Positions 59,101 to 64,000 of a DNA stretch of 64,000 nucleotides are shown one piece after another (the first letter of the stretch is position 1; each line of letters begins with the position of its first letter). Below the pieces are notes generated by a model. It was given only the letters and a program-made list of their open reading frames with translations. It was not told where the DNA came from and did no database searches. Location: the NCBI GenBank assembly GCA_030015575.1, contig CM057337.1, positions 380,021,582-380,085,581 of the forward strand. The letters are read 5' to 3'. The translations under genes were made by a program, and so were the position numbers. Origin of the DNA: Agapanthus africanus. Taxonomy: Eukaryota; Streptophyta; Magnoliopsida; Asparagales; Amaryllidaceae.

Positions 59101-60050
59101 AAAGAATTACAGATATGAGATCCTGATCCGGTATCCAATACCCAGGATGTAGAGTTTATTGATAGACAGTTTTCAATAACATACACACCTGAAGCTGAAG
59201 CCGCAACTCGCTTCAGATCCTGGGTTCTGGCCTTCCAAGCCTTGCAATCCTGTTTCCAGTGTCCACTTTTGTGATAGTAGAAGCATTCTTCCTTCCCCAC
59301 CAGCTTTCCCGCTACCATTTTTGCCTTTCCCTTTCCCTTCGTATCCACTTTACTGACACCGCCCCTTGGTTTGGCGGGGGTTTTCTTCTTCTTTCCCTTG
59401 GCTTTCGCCCTGGACTTAGAAGAGGAAGATCCTCCTACAAACAAAGTGAATGTCTCCCTACCCTTCTGTAGGGTGCCCTCAGCACTCCTCAATATGTTCA
59501 GAAGTTCGGAAAGTTCTACCTCCTTTCCTTCCATGTTGAAGTTAAGGATAAACTGGGCGTAAGTGGAAGGAAGGGACTGGAGAATCAAATCAGTGTAGAG
59601 TTCATTCTCCAACGCGGTCCCAAGGTCCGCGAGCTCCTCTTTGTAGCCAATCATCTTAAGCACGTGTTCCGCTACCGATGATCCGACGGCCAATCTTGCC
59701 GAAAATAGCTTCTTCGACACTTCGTATCTTGCGATACGAGACTGCTCTCCATACAGTTCTTTTGTATGGAGAAATATGGACTCTAGGTCCATATTCTCAT
59801 GCCTCCTCTGATGTTCGTTGTCCATCGAGGCAAGCACGAGGCATTTGGCCTTCGCGCAATCTATCTCCCATGTCTTACGGATTTCTTTATCCGCGACGCT
59901 GGAGGTGGGACCCGGGACAGGGGGAGCTTTGGTGGTAAGGACATACCCCAACTTGTCGTAAGTGAATGCCATCTTGACATTCCTGAGCCAATCTTTGTAG
60001 TTTGGCCCTGTCAGTATGTTTTTATCTAGTAATAACTTAAGTCCGGTCAT
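56102..60050 (-). pseudogene. COP7 gag-pol (minus strand), full domain set, damaged
   Basis: The start codon is at 60048-60050 (MTGLKLLLDK). Gag is close to COP3, but the second Cys of the zinc knuckle is Tyr (CFYYHKSGHW near 59270). Protease DTGSGSHICN lies near 59130. Integrase, RT (VDDILLIGN near 57070) and RNase H follow to 56102. Lesions are an in-frame TGA at 58617-58619, a missing base near 57962 followed by a stop, TGA near 57121, TAG near 56453 and a missing base near 56447. At the site of COP3's protease nonsense codon COP7 encodes Leu, which shows that stop is not programmed. With COP3 it defines the gag-bearing group. Confidence 0.93.
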
Positions 60051-60106
60051 GTTGAATGGTCGCTGCAATTAGGAGAGAGAAAAGAAACACTTTAGCATGA
60101 TGCTCT
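60051..60106 (-). other. COP7 leader, last 56 nt (cut by COP8)
   Basis: The reverse complement matches COP3 just before its start codon (AAGAGCATCATGCT, then the pyrimidine tract and GCAG). The rest of the leader, PBS and 5' LTR must be beyond the right edge. Confidence 0.85.
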
Positions 60107-62316
60107 TGTAGGGTTCCTAGGCACACTAATGAGGTCTCACAAGGCATCAACCATGCCAATTTCAAATTTTACGGGTGCCGAGAAACCCTGATACGGATCG
60201 TTAACTAGATGTCTAGGCGAAAAAGGAAACTAGTTAACAACTTAACTACAAGAACGGAAATACAACCTTTGTAGATCCGGTCCTCCACCTCCATAGCTCC
60301 GCAATGAAGTCTTCTTGCTGTCCAAATCGAATCCCGGGCTCTAGCGTCGGCTTTATCGGAGAAATGGGCGGGCTAGGTCATCGACTACGATGCCGAAGAT
60401 GATCTACGTCGAGGCATCACAAGTTCAAGCTCCCACTTCACCAAGTCATAAAACTTATGAAGAAAACACCCTATACTACTTGGCAAGAGGTAGAGGATGA
60501 AGAAATAAGAAGTGGGTTCACTTCAGAATTGGATTTCTCACTCTTTTCATCAAATCACCATTGATGGAATCAAGCTTCTTCAAGTGAAGAAGAAGAAGAT
60601 GAATCATATGATAAGTTAAAAGAAAATAATACTTATCATATATTTAACCATGGTCAAGTGTAGAGAATTAACTAAGGTTATGTGAATGGTTAGGGTTAAA
60701 AGAAGAAGACAAAATGGTCACTTGGTCAAAGCTTCATGAAGCTTCAACAAGCTTCATGAAAGAAAACAAAGAAAGAAACCATTTTTCTTTTCATTTATCC
60801 ATTTCTCAAAAAGAATAGATAAATAAATAAATAAATAAGTAAAAAAACAAAACCCTAACCATTACACAACCATGGTTTAATCTTTACACTTAGCCAATTT
60901 TGCATGCATCATCAAACATGATACAAACTAGTGCACAAAATTATATCGTATATACAATGTGCACATCCGAGTGAGAATATCCATCTTAAGTGAACCAATA
61001 CTAGTTAATGCAAAGTAATATATCAAATATATATTTATGCATTAAATCATTAAATCAACACTTGATTTAACGATCCGGTCATATCGCATATAACCGACTA
61101 ATATCCAATGTATCGATTTATCGAATCAATCCTTGATTCGATAACTAGGTTATATCGCATACAACCAATCGACACATTTATCGCGAGAATGAAATACGGT
61201 ATCACATACACGCATTATTCTCGGTCCCGCACATATCTCATATGCGCTCCTATTTCGTTTCGCTTGAGCCAGGAAACCTCTGTGTAGGACTCTAAAGACT
61301 CGTCAATACGCCGGCAGCAGATGATGATCATATCAAACACTCACAAGCCGCAAGCGGTCTGCTAAACGTAACGGCCACCCGGGTATTGAGTGATCAGAAG
61401 ATCGACGAGCAAGCCCGCTCATACTCCTGTGAATCCAACCAGTAACACTTACCGTACAGTCCGGTCTCGTCGTCTGATATGTCGCATATCTCGCCTAGGG
61501 GTGGTAAACGTCAGACCCCAATAGCTCGATAAGTCGTGTCGATATGAGGTCTATAACAGTTCGAGAAACTACTGGTAACACTTACCAGTAAATCTCAGCA
61601 ACCCTGGCCAGGGATTTTCGGTTATAGCCAATCGAACACAGTGCAACATCAACTCCCTATACCGAGAGAGACGAATCCCCTCCTATCGCTCATTGCCTCC
61701 ATGTGATTCGGGACTGTACCCAAAAACCACCGTTTTGCACGCCCTCTTGGACGTGGTAAGATGGAAATCAAAGCACAGTGGGAACCACACAAGACTCTAT
61801 GACGATCTCGGGTCAACAGACTACTCTGTACCAGTGTCACCAGAGAACTGCCATCTGACGTAAGGTATAATACCATCTGGGAGTTCTCAGCGAGTCCGTC
61901 CAGTGTACCCAGTCTCCACTGAGCACCCGTATATCATTTCCGATGTCAAACACCAATGGATATGGGATCATCCATCGCCCATCTGTATGGGTCGAGAAGG
62001 TATACGCTAGTCTACTCTGGTATATCGATGCCCCGTCTCGATATACCCATGACTAGGGACCTTGAAGGATGTACTTATGGACTACCATGTCCCCACTAGT
62101 ATGATCTGCATCATAGTCCAGGTAGTCAAGTACTCATCCTAAGGGCTTTACCAACATGTAACTGAGAGACAATCAGTGTACATGTTAAGGTAAAGAGCAA
62201 CCAGATAGCATACTATCATGTCAAGCAAGAAAGTCCTCCCTATATATGTCCAAGCATCCACTACAATATACATCCTATGTATAGTAATGGCCTTTAGGGC
62301 ATACATATAACTAACA
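60107..62316 (-). mobile_element. COP8 3' LTR (A-type, minus strand, 2210 bp)
   Basis: The plus-strand ends are TGTAGGGTTCCTAGG (60107) and ATAACTAACA (62316). It is closely similar to the COP6 LTR. The reversed polypurine tract ATCTTCCACTT follows. The flank GCTCT (60102-60106) should be the TSD. It has an ATAAATAAATAAATAAGTA repeat near 60822 and palindromes near 61046 and 61118. Confidence 0.92.
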
Positions 62317-64000
62317 ATCTTCCACTTGCACTAGGGCCATCTGATAGCAGTGGTTGTAGTATCTCATACTCAACCATCCCATAAAAGTCTCTCTCTGGGA
62401 AAAGGCCTTTATGAGTGGATCCGCCGTGTTGTCCTCTGTGTCTACTCTCCTAACCTCGATCACCCTGGAGATCAACCATTTCCATGATCAGGTTATGCTG
62501 CCTCGGAATATGTCTGGATCACTGATGGGACGGGCGTTCCTTGGCATAATCCACAACTCCATTGTCACACAATGGGAGGAACTAAGTTCATCTCATGAAC
62601 AAGTATACACCCAGACAGCCACTTTTGGTAGCATCTTAAGTAGCGATGTATCCAGCCTTTATCGTCTAGTTTGCCACGGTATCTTGCTTGGAACTCTTCC
62701 AACATACCGTTCCTTTACTGAGGGTAAAGATAATGCCTGTGACTGACATTCAATCGTGTTTATCACTTTGGAACCCTTCCAGTGATTCTCCCCAGGATCG
62801 GTTGATACCATCTCACTACAACTAGTGAGAATCCTAACATCCAATTAGATCTATCTCATAGATCCAAAACCCAGGATTTAGGAGGTATCACTTTGATCCT
62901 ATATGGAGAATCATTGTGATAAGCGGAGATTGATCGAGCGTAGCATAGGAAACTCCTTCCCTATCATGAGTATGTCATCCACGTACTCTACGAAGATCAC
63001 CACACTCCCTACTACCTTTTCGTATATACAAGGTTCATCTACCATTTTGATGATGTCAAACTCTTTGACTAAGACATCAAAACAGATGTTCCACGTCCGC
63101 GATACCTGCTTTATCCTATTAAAGCATCTTGTACACGTTTCCGCTGCTCCCAGTGTCTACGAAGCCCTATGGCTGTGTACTTATAGACGTTCTCTTCTAA
63201 AACATCATTTAGAAAAGCAGTCATGGCACCTAACCGCCAGATATCGTAGTCATGGTATGTAGCCGTGGCAAGTAGGATCTGGATGGACTTAAGCATAGCC
63301 ACTTGAAAAGGTTTCATCATTATCCACGCCTGGTCGATGACGAAAAGCTTTAACAAGTCTAGCTTTGAAAGTCTCAACCTTTCCATTTACACCATGTAAT
63401 CTTCTCAAGATATACTTTCTCCTGATGGGGATTTAACCCTTCAGATATTGCAACCAAAATCCATACTTTGTTGGTGTACATGGATTCCATCTCAGATCGC
63501 TAAGCATCCAGCCATTCTTACAGAGTCCCACTCCTGATGGCCAGCTCGAAACTAGTTGGGTCATCATCTCATGATGCAATCCTCGCTCCCACTGTCATAG
63601 AGTAACCGAAGTATCTCTCAGGTGGGTGAGGAACCCTACTAGATCGGCGGAGAGGCTGAGGTTTGTTGGTAACTATCGAATCCTTTGGTTTTATCAAATC
63701 TTCTGCTGTAGTTTGTATAGCTGGAACCTTTCCAGTTCTACATTACAGATCTTGCCTCGAGCTTGTCCGGATTTTTCTTTTTGACATAGGCCGGTCAACC
63801 CCAAATCTTAACCAACTCAAGATATGGGCTCTTCCCTTTCCATATCACATATGAAGTGGTAGGCAACTGATTTGATTCGAACCCTATTCAATAGGTATGC
63901 AGCTTCTCAAGTGCATAACTCCCATAAGGAAATAGGTAACTCAGTAGTACTCATCATAGAGCACACCTAATCACATAGGGTGTTATCGCTCCGCCCCGAT
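62317..64000 (-). pseudogene. COP8 copia pol remnant, 3' part (minus strand)
   Basis: From left to right this is the reversed RNase H end, the deletion junction at about 62820-62850 shared with COP6, RT (VDDI box near 62975), RT N-part and integrase C-part at the edge. There are many stops and shifts, including a one-base loss in ATCTATCTCATAGATC (62850) shared with COP6. Whether it is gag-less cannot be seen, because the 5' part is off the window. Confidence 0.85.

Noticed and set aside
1-64000. CRISPR array, prophage or other prokaryotic system
   Set aside because: The three-fold leader hairpins are far apart, imperfectly spaced and within retrotransposons. Everything else is plant LTR elements.

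Overview
The window is plant nuclear repeat DNA. Every base I can assign belongs to an LTR retrotransposon, and I see no host gene, tRNA or rRNA gene, CRISPR array or prokaryotic feature. The elements are Ty1/copia elements resembling the Angela/BARE group (about 2-kb LTRs with a start motif like ATGCCCTAGAG, initiator-Met PBS, about 2-kb leader), Ty3/gypsy chromovirus-like elements (Tekay/Del type, LTR up to 4.6 kb), and one Athila/Tat-type gypsy. This suggests a flowering plant with a repeat-rich genome; the species cannot be told from this sequence.

My reading is that the whole window is one nest. The host is a Tekay-like element, GYP1, of which only the 3' part of the 5' LTR (26979-27504), the PBS and the first gag codons (27747-27836) are visible. 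Left side: GYP1's LTR was split by copia COP1 (pol 22889-24910, 3' LTR 24925-26978). COP1's pol was split by a gypsy LTR, GYP2 (4042-4742, 9318-10289, 20714-22888). GYP2 was hit three times: by copia COP2 (3' part, 1-4041), by a gypsy solo LTR GYP3 (4743-9312, TSD TTAGT) and by complete copia COP3 (10290-20708, TSD ATATG, LTRs of 2177 bp each).

Right side: GYP1's gag was split by Athila-like ATH1 (27837-32155), ATH1's gag by gypsy LTR GYP4 (32156-35086), GYP4 by copia COP4 (35087-39949), COP4's protease by COP5 (39950-47697), COP5's RNase H by COP6 (minus strand, 47698-54044), COP6's leader by COP7 (minus, 54045-60106), and COP7's leader by COP8 (minus, 60107 to the end). Each insertion lies inside the previous one, and their far halves must lie beyond the right edge.

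There are two kinds of copia element. COP3 and COP7 carry a full gag with a zinc knuckle. COP4, COP5 and COP6 have no gag; a related tract of about 50-60 codons is joined directly to the protease. All copia reading frames seen are broken, so movement needed proteins from other copies.

The most interesting signal is in the copia 5' leaders. COP3, COP4, COP5 and COP6 each hold three copies of a small hairpin (TTGRY-loop-RTCAA) about 93 and 85 nt apart, each on its own basal stem. The sequences differ between elements but pairing is kept by compensating or wobble changes. Other paired elements lie upstream, and a pyrimidine tract plus AG sits just before the start codon. I propose a structured packaging or translation-control RNA module, possibly removed by splicing in the translated RNA pool. 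The gypsy LTRs likewise hold a covarying stem and an exon-like segment.
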